The notes beneath the pieces were generated by a model, which saw nothing but the letters and a program-made list of their open reading frames with translations, was not told the origin of the DNA and ran no database searches. From assembly GCA_014323785.1 (NCBI GenBank), contig JACONJ010000044.1, positions 1 through 62,871 on the forward strand: a stretch of 62,871 bases of DNA. The letters are read 5' to 3'. The first letter of the stretch is position 1. Every line of letters starts with the position of its first letter. The translations under genes were made by a program, and so were the position numbers. Below are positions 38,875 through 47,784 of this stretch, piece by piece. The DNA comes from Paracoccaceae bacterium. Lineage in GTDB: Bacteria; Pseudomonadota; Alphaproteobacteria; Rhodobacterales; Rhodobacteraceae.

Positions 38875-38888
38875 GAAGCTTTCGCTTC
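38875..38888 (-). promoter_or_regulatory. Leader stem-loop before copy 1
   Basis: The minus-strand leader contains GAAGC-GAAA-GCTTC, a perfect 5-bp stem with a GNRA tetraloop, about 15 nt before the AAAGGAG ribosome binding site of the gene starting at 38848. A related hairpin precedes the second copy at the same distance. Confidence 0.4.
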
Positions 38889-39072
38889 TTCGAATTAGCC
38901 CGTTGACTGTGTTTAATCACAAAGTATTTTGACGGAAAAGTCAAGTGAAAAATGAGTAATTGTGCCAAAAATGCGGGGGGCAATCGCTAAAATGGGGTGT
39001 ACTCCCTGCCGTGAATGCATTCCAATCTCACTGAGATTGACTGTAGAGGGTCATTTGCACCCCGCACCGGAC

Positions 39073-40673
39073 TCACATCCGGAATACACCGAAGCATGTA
39101 TCTTTGATGGGTGCGTTCAGTGCCGCCGCCGGTGACAGGGCCAGCACCTTTCGGGTCTTGCGCGGATCGCACACCCCATCATCCCACAGCCTGGCCGAGG
39201 CATAAAGCGGGTGCGACTGTTCCTCAAACACATCGATGGTCAGCTGTTTGAACGCGGCTTCCTCCCCGGTGGGCCAGGCTTTGCCTGCCCGTTCCAGTGC
39301 CTCGCGCTTCACTGTCGCCAGAACGCCCGCCGCCTGCACACCACCCATAACCGAAATGCGCGCATTTGGCCATGTCCAAAGGAACCTTGGTTGATAGGCC
39401 CGCCCGGCCATACCGTAATTGCCCGCGCCGAAACTGCCACCCACCAGCATCGTGATCTTCGGGACCGCCGTGGTCGCAACCGCTGTCACCATCTTTGCCC
39501 CGTGGCGGGCGATGCCCTCATTTTCGTATTTCCGGCCAACCATGAAGCCGGTAATGTTCTGCAGGAAAACAAGCGGGATTTTGCGTTGCGAACACAGTTC
39601 CACGAAATGCGCGGCTTTCTGTGCACTTTCGCTGAACAGCACAACGTTATTGGCGATCAGGCCGACATCCATGCCGCAGATTTGCGCGAAACCGGTGACG
39701 ATGGTCTCCCCGAAGCGCGACTTAAACTCATCAAACCAACTGCCATCGACCACGCGCGCGAGCACCTCGCGGATGTCATAGGGGGTAGAGAGCGAGGCAG
39801 GCACAATACCCAGAAGTTCTTCGGGATCATAGGCCGGGGTACTCCGCGCAGGGTGGGGCAGGCCCTGCCGCCCGAAGCCCCCATGGATCGCACCGCCCGG
39901 CGGGCAAGCGCAAGTGCATGGGCGTCATCCTCGGCCAGATAATCCGCCACACCCGACAGCCGTGCATGTACACCACCACCGCCGAGATTCTCGGGGCTCA
40001 CCGCTTCTCCCGTTGCAGCCTTCACCAGGGGGGCCAGCCAGGAAAATCGTCCACTGTTCTTTCACGATGATCGTAACATCAGACATCGCGGGCACATAGG
40101 CCCCGCCCGCGGTGCATGACCCCATGACAACGGCGATCTGGGTGATACCCTGTGCGCTCATCTGCGCCTGGTTGTAGAAGATGTGGCCGAAATGGTCGCG
40201 TCGGGGAAAACCTCATCCTAGTTTTGTAGGTTCGCCCCGCCACTGTCGACCAGATACAGGCAGGGCAGATGGCATTCCCCGGCGATCTCCTGGGCGCGCA
40301 GATGCTTTTTCACCGTGATCGGGTAATAGGTGCCGCCCTTCACGGTGGCATCGTTACAAACGACCATCACCATGCGCCCTTCAACGTGCCCTACTCCGGC
40401 GATGACCCCGCCGCAGGGTGCCGTGCTGTCATACATCCCATGGCCTGCCGTCGCGCCAACCTCCAGAAAGGGCGAGCCCGGATCAAGCAGATTGGCCACC
40501 CGGTCCCGCAGCAGCATCTTGCCCCGGTCCAGATGCCGGTCCCGTGCTCCGGACCCGCCCGCTTTGGTGGCCGCCTCCGCGACCGTCCGCACCACCTCCA
40601 ATGCCTTCAGATGGGCGGCCCGGTTCGCCTCTGCCGCTTCGGACCCCGCGATAAACCCCGTGCCCAATTTCAT
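39073..40673 (-). pseudogene. mccB: Methylcrotonyl-CoA carboxylase carboxyltransferase subunit, multiply broken
   Basis: ATG 40673, with AGAGGA before it, opens [14 protein letters not shown]; the frame includes [20 protein letters not shown] and [13 protein letters not shown]. Then TAG 40218-40220 replaces a Gln codon ('NQDEVFPD'). A base is lost in the following FPD(R)DHFGH region, near 40200. After [19 protein letters not shown] there is another frame change, at the C-run near 40026-40035. A further one follows ARRAVRSM, near 39840-39890. The last frame, from [18 protein letters not shown] to FGVFRM, is long and clean, ending at 39073. At least four lesions make it a firm pseudogene. Intact, it would carboxylate 3-methylcrotonyl-CoA with MccA. 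Confidence 0.92.
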
Positions 40674-40786
40674 TCCTCTGCCCCCCTCGCGGCCAAACGT
40701 GTCGGCGCAAACTGATCGAATCACTGATTCGCGGCTACATGGCTGGCCCGCCAAGACACCGCCCGCGTTCTGTAACCACAAACATT

Positions 40787-41792
40787 TCACGCCATAGAGG
40801 TGACCAGCTCCCGCCCAACCAGCATCCGCCGAATTTCCGAGGTTCCGGCACCGATTTCCATCAATTTGGCATCACGGAAGAGCCGCGCAACCGGCGCATC
40901 GTTCAGAAACCCCGCGCCACCCATGGCCTGCCATGGCCTGCACGGCCTGATGTGCCGCCCCCATCGCCTCTTCGCTGGCATAGAGTACGCATGCCGCTGC
41001 GTCTTGGCGTGTGACCTCTCCCCTGTCGCAGGCTTTGGCCACTTCATAGACATAGGCGCGGGCCGAGTTCATTTTGGTGTACATATCGGCAATCTTGCCC
41101 TGCATCAGCTGGAAACTTCCGATGCTTTGACCGAATTGCTTGCGTTTGATCATATGGGGCATGATCTCATCCAGGCAGGTGGCCATGATCCCGGTGCCAA
41201 TCCCGCTGAGTACCACGCACTCATAATCCAGGCCCGACATCAGGACGCGGACACCCTTACCCTCTTCGCCCAGAACGTTATCGAAGGGTACCTCGACATC
41301 CTCGAAGATTGACTCAGCCGTATTTGACCCGCGCATTCCGAGTTTGTCGAAGTGCGGCGATGCGGAGAAACCGGCCATCTTTTTCTCAATTAAGAACGCG
41401 GTTATGCCCTTGCTGCCAGCCGCCTGCCCCGAGATCAGGCCGGGCAGGTATTTTTCCTTCTGCACTTCGGACCCGTTCAGACGGATTTGATTGACGCACA
41501 GGTTGGAATGCGCACCGTAGCTAAGCGAGACAGAGGCAGAAGCGCGGGCAATCTCCTCCACTGCGACGACATGGGCGAGATACCCCATACCGATGCCCCC
41601 GTAATATCCTTCCACAGTGATGCCAAGCAGGCCCAGATCGCCCATTTCGCGCCAGAGTCATTGGGGAAATATGTTATCGCGGTCAATGTCGCCCGCCATT
41701 GGTTTGACACGATCTTGCGCCCAGCGATGCACCATTGTGCGCGGCACGTTGATGTCTTCCCCCAGGTCGAACGTCATCGAGCACGTGAACAT
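40787..41792 (-). pseudogene. ivd: Isovaleryl-CoA dehydrogenase, broken
   Basis: ATG 41792 starts MFTCSMTFDLGEDI, then DRVKPMAGDIDRDNIFP; an in-frame TGA at 41658-41660 interrupts before LWREMGDLGLLGITV. The long middle frame has SYGAHSNLCVNQIRLNG, KLGMRGSNTAESIFEDV, GLDYECVVLSGIG and [19 protein letters not shown], diagnostic of acyl-CoA dehydrogenases of the IVD type. Near 40921-40940 a 10-bp unit (CCATGGCCTG on the plus strand) is duplicated in tandem, throwing the C-terminus out of frame. The true end, [20 protein letters not shown] to ELVTSMA, lies in another frame. The enzyme would oxidise isovaleryl-CoA, the first liu-pathway step. Confidence 0.92.
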
Positions 41793-41868
41793 CGCGCATC
41801 CCTTCCTTCCCGGAATGATTGTGCGACGATATCAGGCCTAAATCCCACGAGTCAAAGCCAGACGCCTG

Positions 41869-43059
41869 TCAGGTCAGTTTGCGCAGCTCATCGCGGATGA
41901 TCGCGGCAATTTGGACGCAATCCTTGACGGAGAAAGTCAGAGGCAGGCGCATATCCAAAAGGTCCGCCAAAACGCGATCTGTCTTGGGCAATCGCTGCTT
42001 TGGGGCATAGTGCCAGCTGTCATAGCGCGAGGTAAAAGCCACCGGTTCCTTGGCACCGAACCATTTCAGTTCCACCCCGCGGGCAAGGCAGGCGGCGACC
42101 ATCTCCTGAATTGTCTCTGGACCCATCCGCGGTAATCGAAATTGGAACGATGAACCGACGATGCTTTCACGCGGATCACGCTTGATGATCGCCAGTCCGG
42201 GGGTGTGTCCAAGACCATCTTCAACCGCACGATAAAGCGCGTTCCAGCGCACGATCTGTGCCGGCAGGTCAGCCAGTTGCGGGCGCAGGATGGCAGCGCG
42301 CAGATTGTCCATCCGGCCAGAAATGTTTGGCGTAGTCAGTTTCAGGCACTCGAACGCTTCGGGCGGCGGCGCGGCGTGGTGGCGGCTGTAGAGCATGTAG
42401 CTGCCCGAAAGCAAGATCGCCCGCGCCATCACATCCGCCGAGTCCGAGACAAGAAACCCGCCTTCGCCCGAGTTGATATGTTTATAGGTTTGGGTTGAAT
42501 AGCAGCCGATCAGACCGTGACGGCCCGAGGGCACCCCCCCCCATCTTGCCCCCATGGTGTGGGCGCAATCCTCGATCACCCGGACACCGGCCTGGTCGCA
42601 AAGCCGCATAAGCGCACCCATGTCGCAGATATGGCCGCGCATATGGCTCAGCAGCAGGACACGTGCGCCAGAGGTCGCGGCCTTACGGGCCAGGTCGGCC
42701 AAGTCGATGGTCAGTGCCTCGGTTGTTTCCACGAAGACAGGTTCCGCACCGACGCTGGTGATTGCACCGGGAACAGGGGCAAGGGTGAAACCGTTTAAAA
42801 GAACCCGCTCTCCGGGTTCAATGCCCAATGCGCGCAGTGCGCAGCCCATCGCATAGCCGCCAGAGGCTACGGCAAGCGCGTATTTCGCCCCGGTGAAGGC
42901 GGCGACTTCCTCTTCCAACAGGGCGGTTTCCCCAGGCTCATCGCCCAAGGTGTTGTAACGATGCAGACGGCCGTGACGCAGAACCTTCAGCGCGGCGGTT
43001 ATGCCCGCTTCAGGGATGGGTTCCTGCTGCGTAAAGGTGCCCGTGAATCTTGATGTCAT
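41869..43059 (-). CDS. DegT/DnrJ/EryC1-family PLP aminotransferase
   Basis: The 396-residue protein has the family's glycine-rich TGAKYALAVASGGYAMG region, EDCAHTMGARW (Asp contacting the PLP pyridine N) and the PLP Lys in YSTQTYKHINSGEGG. Family members aminate keto-sugars for cell-surface glycans or antibiotics; some act on other substrates. No nucleotide-sugar genes are adjacent apart from glmU/glmS on the other strand, so the substrate is unknown. The stop lies 77 bp beyond the ivd pseudogene start; gph lies upstream on the same strand at about 90 bp. Confidence 0.85.
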   Translation of the reverse strand: MTSRFTGTFTQQEPIPEAGITAALKVLRHGRLHRYNTLGDEPGETALLEEEVAAFTGAKYALAVASGGYAMGCALRALGIEPGERVLLNGFTLAPVPGAITSVGAEPVFVETTEALTIDLADLARKAATSGARVLLLSHMRGHICDMGALMRLCDQAGVRVIEDCAHTMGARWGGVPSGRHGLIGCYSTQTYKHINSGEGGFLVSDSADVMARAILLSGSYMLYSRHHAAPPPEAFECLKLTTPNISGRMDNLRAAILRPQLADLPAQIVRWNALYRAVEDGLGHTPGLAIIKRDPRESIVGSSFQFRLPRMGPETIQEMVAACLARGVELKWFGAKEPVAFTSRYDSWHYAPKQRLPKTDRVLADLLDMRLPLTFSVKDCVQIAAIIRDELRKLT

Positions 43060-43149
43060 GAGGCATGACCTTTCCTTGACTTGCCCTGCACGTCAATCCC
43101 GAACGCCGCACGGGTTGCGGGAAACGGGATGCCTCCGGAAGGGAGGGTT

Positions 43150-43815
43150 CTAAGGCAGAAGATTGGCCAGAACGCGGTCCAGGTCGTCGTAATGATCAAG
43201 CAGTGCCTCGGGGGCCAGATTGGCCACCGCACGGCCGCTTGGGCCGAAGGCAACAAGAATGCAGGGGACACCAGCGGCACGGGCGGTGTTTCGGTCTGTC
43301 TCCGTATCACCGATCAGGACCGACCGCGAAGGGTGGCCACCCGCGCGGGTCACGGCGGCCAGGTAGGGGGCTGCATCGGGTTTTCGGGTGAACAGGGTAT
43401 GAGCACCGATCATCGAAGAAAAGAGATTCCGTATGCCAAGCCGCGTCAGGAGTGCCTCGGCCAGATGATCGGGCTTGTTTGTGCAGATTCCCACCGCCGC
43501 ACCCGCGGCCTGAAGCCGGATAACCGCTTCGACCGCACCGGGGTAGAGGGTGGTGTATCTGTCGATGGACGTGCCGTAAGCCTCAAGCAGAACGGGATAG
43601 CAGCGGTCGATCTCGGCCTTGGGTGCGGCCAGGCCCAGACGCTCAAACCCCAAGGTCAGCATGGCGCGGCCCCCGCGAAAGGCCACCGCGTCATCCCCCC
43701 CGGGGGTGAGCTGGGGCGGGTAGCCCAGCGATGCCATGGCGGCATTCGCTGCCGCGATCAGGTCACCCGCACTATCAACCAGAGTACCGTCCAGATCGAA
43801 GATCACCGTGCGCAT
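43150..43815 (-). CDS. gph: Phosphoglycolate phosphatase (HAD family)
   Basis: The start at ATG 43815 (MRTVIFDLDGTLVDSAGDL) gives 221 residues; the open frame extends upstream without similarity. HAD motif I is FDLDGTLVDS (nucleophile and acid Asp), motif II is in GICTNKPD, motif III Lys in TRKPDAAPYL, and motif IV is LIGDTETDRNTA. Gph hydrolyses 2-phosphoglycolate to glycolate, the precursor of glyoxylate, which ties it to the BHA cycle. It is divergent from glmU, as in many Rhodobacterales. Other HAD phosphatases have similar motifs, so the substrate is by family resemblance. Confidence 0.87.
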   Translation of the reverse strand: MRTVIFDLDGTLVDSAGDLIAAANAAMASLGYPPQLTPGGDDAVAFRGGRAMLTLGFERLGLAAPKAEIDRCYPVLLEAYGTSIDRYTTLYPGAVEAVIRLQAAGAAVGICTNKPDHLAEALLTRLGIRNLFSSMIGAHTLFTRKPDAAPYLAAVTRAGGHPSRSVLIGDTETDRNTARAAGVPCILVAFGPSGRAVANLAPEALLDHYDDLDRVLANLLP

Positions 43816-43955
43816 GCCCGCCCCCTGCATCGGCGGATTACCCCCCGTCTTCAAAATCCAGCGTAAACCGAAGCGACCAGTGCCCGTCTTGCACAATATC
43901 ATGGCATGAAACATATCATGGCCACAAGTATAAAATACCCGAGTGGACAGGCCTC

Positions 43956-45305
43956 ATGCCCATCGCCCTTGTTATTCCTGCCGCTGGCCAAGGCACACGG
44001 ATGTTGTCAACGCATGCAAAAGTGCTGCACCGGATCGGTGGTGCGCCGCTGATTGCGCACACGCTAAAGGCAGGTGCCGCCATGGCACCGGAGCGCACGG
44101 TTGTCGTCACGGGACACAGGGCCGAGGCCGTGGAGGCTGCGGTGGGCGCATATGCACCCGAGGCCATCTGCATCCGGCAGCAAGAGCCGTTGGGCACCGG
44201 GCACGCGGTGCTTCGGGCAGCTCCGGCTTTAAAAGGGTTTGAAGGCGATATCCTGGTGCTCTATGGCGACACGCCCTTTATAACATTGGACACGCTTCAA
44301 CGCATGGTCGCAGCCCGGGCGCGGCATGACATTGTGGTGACCGGCTTCGAAGCGGCCAATCCCGAGCACTATGGGCGGCTGATTATGGACGGCACAAAAT
44401 TGGTGCGCATCGTTGAGGCGAAGGATGCCAGCGACGCGGATAGCGCGGTCCGTTTCTGTAACTCCGGCCTGATGGCAGCGAATGCAAACACGCTAATGCG
44501 CCTCTTACACTGTGTCGGCAATAGTAACGCGGCAGCAGAATACCAATTGACCGATATACTTGGTTTGGCCACTGCCGAGGGTCTGTCAGCGACGGCCATC
44601 ACCTGCCCGGAGACCGAGGCACTTGGCATCAACACGCGGGCCGAATTGGCCGGGGCAGAAGCACTGTTTCAGACCAACAGACGCGCCAGTTTTCTGGCCA
44701 CGGGCGTCACCATGACAGCACCGGAGACAGTTCACCTTGCCTTTGATACCGAGATCGCCCGTGACGTCGAGGTTGAACCTTATGTTGTCTTCGGCACTGG
44801 CGTGACGGTGGAGACGGGTGCCAAAATCCGCTCCTTTTCGTATCTGGAGGGGGCGCATGTCTCCTCTGGCGCGGTAGTGGGGCCCTATGCGCGGTTGCGC
44901 CCCGGGACGGAACTGGCCGATGGTGTACGGATCGGAAATTTCGTTGAAGTGAAGTCTGCGCAGATTGGCGAAGGGGCCAAGGTCAACCACCTCAGCTATA
45001 TCGGTGATGCCAGCATTGGTGAGGCCGCCAATATCGGGGCCGGGACGATCACTTGCAACTATGACGGCGTCATGAAGCACCAGACCGAGATCGGTGCGGC
45101 GGCCTTTATCGGATCGAACACCATGCTGGTCGCGCCAGTGCGCGTGGGGTCGCAAGCGATGACGGCTTCGGGCAGCGTGATAACCCAGGATGTGCCGGAT
45201 CAGGCTTTGGCGGTGGCACGCGGCAAACAGGTCAACAAACCGGGGCTTGCGGTCAGGTTGATGGCGCGGCTCAAGGCAATCAAGAACAACACAAAAGGGC
45301 AGTGA
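43956..45305 (+). CDS. glmU: Bifunctional GlmU: glucosamine-1-P acetyltransferase / GlcNAc-1-P uridyltransferase
   Basis: The start at ATG 43956 (MPIALVIPAAGQGTRMLSTH) gives 449 residues; longer open sequence upstream is antisense to gph. The N-terminal uridyltransferase has AAGQGTRM and QEPLGTGHAVL. The C-terminal left-handed beta-helix acetyltransferase has hexapeptide repeats, GNFVEVKSA, HLSYIGDASIGEAANIGAGT and NYDGVMKHQT. It makes UDP-GlcNAc for peptidoglycan and lipopolysaccharide. glmS starts 3 bp after its stop, so the two are co-transcribed. Confidence 0.96.
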   Translation: MPIALVIPAAGQGTRMLSTHAKVLHRIGGAPLIAHTLKAGAAMAPERTVVVTGHRAEAVEAAVGAYAPEAICIRQQEPLGTGHAVLRAAPALKGFEGDILVLYGDTPFITLDTLQRMVAARARHDIVVTGFEAANPEHYGRLIMDGTKLVRIVEAKDASDADSAVRFCNSGLMAANANTLMRLLHCVGNSNAAAEYQLTDILGLATAEGLSATAITCPETEALGINTRAELAGAEALFQTNRRASFLATGVTMTAPETVHLAFDTEIARDVEVEPYVVFGTGVTVETGAKIRSFSYLEGAHVSSGAVVGPYARLRPGTELADGVRIGNFVEVKSAQIGEGAKVNHLSYIGDASIGEAANIGAGTITCNYDGVMKHQTEIGAAAFIGSNTMLVAPVRVGSQAMTASGSVITQDVPDQALAVARGKQVNKPGLAVRLMARLKAIKNNTKGQ

Positions 45306-45308
45306 AAC

Positions 45309-47120
45309 ATGTGCGGGATTATTGGTGTCTTGGGTGACCGTGAGGTCGCGCCAATCCTGGTGGAGGCACTGAAGCGGCTGGAATACCGGGGCTATGACAG
45401 CACCGGGATCGCGACGGTGCAGAATGGCATACTGGACCGACGCCGCGCGGTAGGCAAGCTGGTCAACTTGTCCGACTTGCTGATGCATGATCCGCTACCG
45501 GGGAAATCCGGCATCGGCCATACAAGGTGGGCCACCCATGGCGGGCCGTCCGAGGCCAATGCCCATCCCCATCGCACGGGGCGGGTCGCCGTGGTTCATA
45601 ACGGAATCATCGAAAACTTTCGGGAACTGCGTATGCGCCTGAACGGTGCGACATGGGAAAGTGAGACTGATACCGAGACGGTCGTGCAGCTTTGCGCGAA
45701 CTATCTGGACCAGGGCTTGCCCCCGCGAGAGGCCGCAGCAGAGACACTCAAGCATCTGAAAGGTGCCTTTGCCCTGGCTTTCCTGTTTCAGGGCGAGGAC
45801 GACCTGATCGTTGCGGCGCGCACGGGCTCACCTCTGGTGGTCGGTTACGGACAGGGCGAGATGTATGTTGGTTCGGACGCCATCACGCTGGCACCGTTAA
45901 CGAATATGCTCACCTATCTGGAGGAGGGCGATTATGCCTTTGTCACCCGCGCGGGGGCTGAAATTTATGACCACGCCGGTCGCCGCGCTAATCGTGACAT
46001 GCAAAGGATTGAAGCCCAGAAAGCCCGGATCGACAAGGGTGGTTACCGGCATTTCATGGCCAAGGAGATTTTCGAACAGCCCACGGTTCTGGCCAGGTGT
46101 CTAGGCCATTATACCCGGGGCGGCCGGGTAGTGATCCACGAAGGTGAGGTCGATTTCACGCAAACCGACCGGCTGACCCTGGTGGCCTGCGGAACCGCTT
46201 ATTACGCTTGTCTCGTGGCAAAATACTGGTTTGAGAAACTGGCGGTCCTGCCGGTTGACGTCGATATCGCCAGCGAATTCCGCTATCGTGCGCCGCCGAT
46301 TTCAAAAAGATCAACGGCACTTTTTGTTAGTCAATCGGGGGAAACCGCGGATACGTTGGCCGCACTGCGCCACGTGCGGGACAAGGCGGCTACCGTGCTG
46401 TCGGTGGTCAATGTGTCCGAGAGCACCATCGCACGGGAAAGCGACCTGGCCCTTCCGATCAAGGCCGGGATTGAGGTAGGCGTTGCCTCAACCAAGGCGT
46501 TTGTCTGTCAATTGGGGGTGCTGGCCAATCTTGCTATCCTTGCGGCGCGGCAGCGTGGCCAGATTGGTGCGGCACAAGAGGCAGAGCTGATCAGGATCCT
46601 GCAAGGCTTGCCTGCGCTGACCAGTCAGGCACTCGCTTTGGACGATACAATCCGCCGTCATACCGGCACACTCGCGCGTGCGCAGACTGTGCTGTTTATG
46701 GGGCGTGGCGCGATGTTCCCGCTGGCGCGGGAAGGGGCACTGAAACTCAAGGAAATCAGCTATATCAACGCCGAGGGCCATGCCAGTGGCGAGCTAAAGC
46801 ATGGTCCCATCGCGCTGGTCGACAAGACCGTGCCGGTGGTGGTTCTGGCCCCGCGTGACGGGCTGTTCGACAAGACGGTATCCAACATGCAAGAGGTGAT
46901 GGCGCGGGAAGGCCGCGTCTGGCTGCTGACCGACAGAGACGGGGCCAAACAAGCCTCTGACGGGGTTTGGAAGGTGCTGACCATGCCCGTTATTGAGCCG
47001 CTCTTCGCGCCAATCCTTTACGCGATCCCGGCGCAACTTATCGCCTATTACACTGCCGTTCACAAAGGCACAGATGTGGATCGGCCGCGCAATCTGGCGA
47101 AATCCGTGACGGTCGAATGA
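45309..47120 (+). CDS. glmS: Glutamine:fructose-6-phosphate aminotransferase
   Basis: The 603-residue protein begins MCGIIGVLGDREVAP with Cys2, the glutaminase nucleophile after Met removal. The glutaminase domain has TRWATHGGPSEANAHPH. Two SIS domains follow (SQSGETADTLAALR and SGELKHGPIAL), and the conserved end is PRNLAKSVTVE. It makes glucosamine 6-phosphate, the first step towards UDP-GlcNAc, with glmU just upstream. No defect is visible. Confidence 0.97.
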   Translation: MCGIIGVLGDREVAPILVEALKRLEYRGYDSTGIATVQNGILDRRRAVGKLVNLSDLLMHDPLPGKSGIGHTRWATHGGPSEANAHPHRTGRVAVVHNGIIENFRELRMRLNGATWESETDTETVVQLCANYLDQGLPPREAAAETLKHLKGAFALAFLFQGEDDLIVAARTGSPLVVGYGQGEMYVGSDAITLAPLTNMLTYLEEGDYAFVTRAGAEIYDHAGRRANRDMQRIEAQKARIDKGGYRHFMAKEIFEQPTVLARCLGHYTRGGRVVIHEGEVDFTQTDRLTLVACGTAYYACLVAKYWFEKLAVLPVDVDIASEFRYRAPPISKRSTALFVSQSGETADTLAALRHVRDKAATVLSVVNVSESTIARESDLALPIKAGIEVGVASTKAFVCQLGVLANLAILAARQRGQIGAAQEAELIRILQGLPALTSQALALDDTIRRHTGTLARAQTVLFMGRGAMFPLAREGALKLKEISYINAEGHASGELKHGPIALVDKTVPVVVLAPRDGLFDKTVSNMQEVMAREGRVWLLTDRDGAKQASDGVWKVLTMPVIEPLFAPILYAIPAQLIAYYTAVHKGTDVDRPRNLAKSVTVE

Positions 47121-47560
47121 CGCCAGAGAGGGCCCTGGCGGGTTTGCAGGCCCATGGCAATGCGGACCTATCACAAGGTGGATAGGGTTTATCTGGGCCT
47201 GTCAAACGCCATTACTGGTGCTTTCGCGGCAGACTGACGCAAGGGGCTGGACGTGCCCGAACAGACCCGCCTGGCCCGGGGGCTTTGGGCCAGCGATATC
47301 TTTGAGGCACGGGTGGCGGCGGGTAAATTGTTCCTCCATGCCCGCATCCATCCCGATTACACACCTGCATGGTGCAAAATCCCGTGCGCTTGGATGAGGT
47401 CGAGGGCTGGAAGCATTACAACCAAAAGCCGCCGCTACGCGGCGATGCTGCTGGTGCGTGTCGGGAAAACCTACTTCCTCTGTGCACACATTATAAAACA
47501 CAGCGCAGAGTTCACCCGGGGACGCTTGGAAATCGCCCAGAGACCTGCCTGAAGGATTGC
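47117..47560 (+). pseudogene. AlkD-like DNA alkylation repair protein, eroded
   Basis: ATG 47117 overlaps the glmS stop and opens MTPERALAGLQAHG, the usual start of this protein in the glmS-linked position. After a frame change it reads MRTYHKVDRVYLGLSNA. TGA 47235-47237 stands where homologues have Trp ('DWRKGLDVP'), followed by RLARGLWASDIFEARVAAGK. Next there is a loss of about 35 codons, after which NPVRLDEVEGW and RYAAMLLV appear in different frames. The family uses HEAT-like repeats to remove alkylated bases. With a nonsense codon, a frameshift and a deletion, it is dead. Confidence 0.7.
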
Positions 47561-47662
47561 ACCTGCACGGCCGGGTTGCCCTAACACAGAATTACATCAA
47601 CTACATGCCGCAGACCTCTCCTGCCTTGAGTTGTATTTGCCTTCTACCAAGTCGAATCGATC

Positions 47663-47708
47663 TTTCCAAGGGGGCAAACCTAGTGTTTCCAAGGGGGCAA
47701 ACCTAGTG
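47663..47708. repeat. 23-bp tandem repeat, two copies
   Basis: TTTCCAAGGGGGCAAACCTAGTG occurs twice without a gap (47663-47685 and 47686-47708), followed by TTTC. It lies about 75 bp upstream of lysC, in otherwise featureless sequence after the AlkD-like remnant. Confidence 0.9.
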
Positions 47709-47784
47709 TTTCACGCCTGCTACACCTTGCCTCGTGCACGGTAACATCATATGCTGCTCCAATCTGATTGGAACAGGCTGAACC

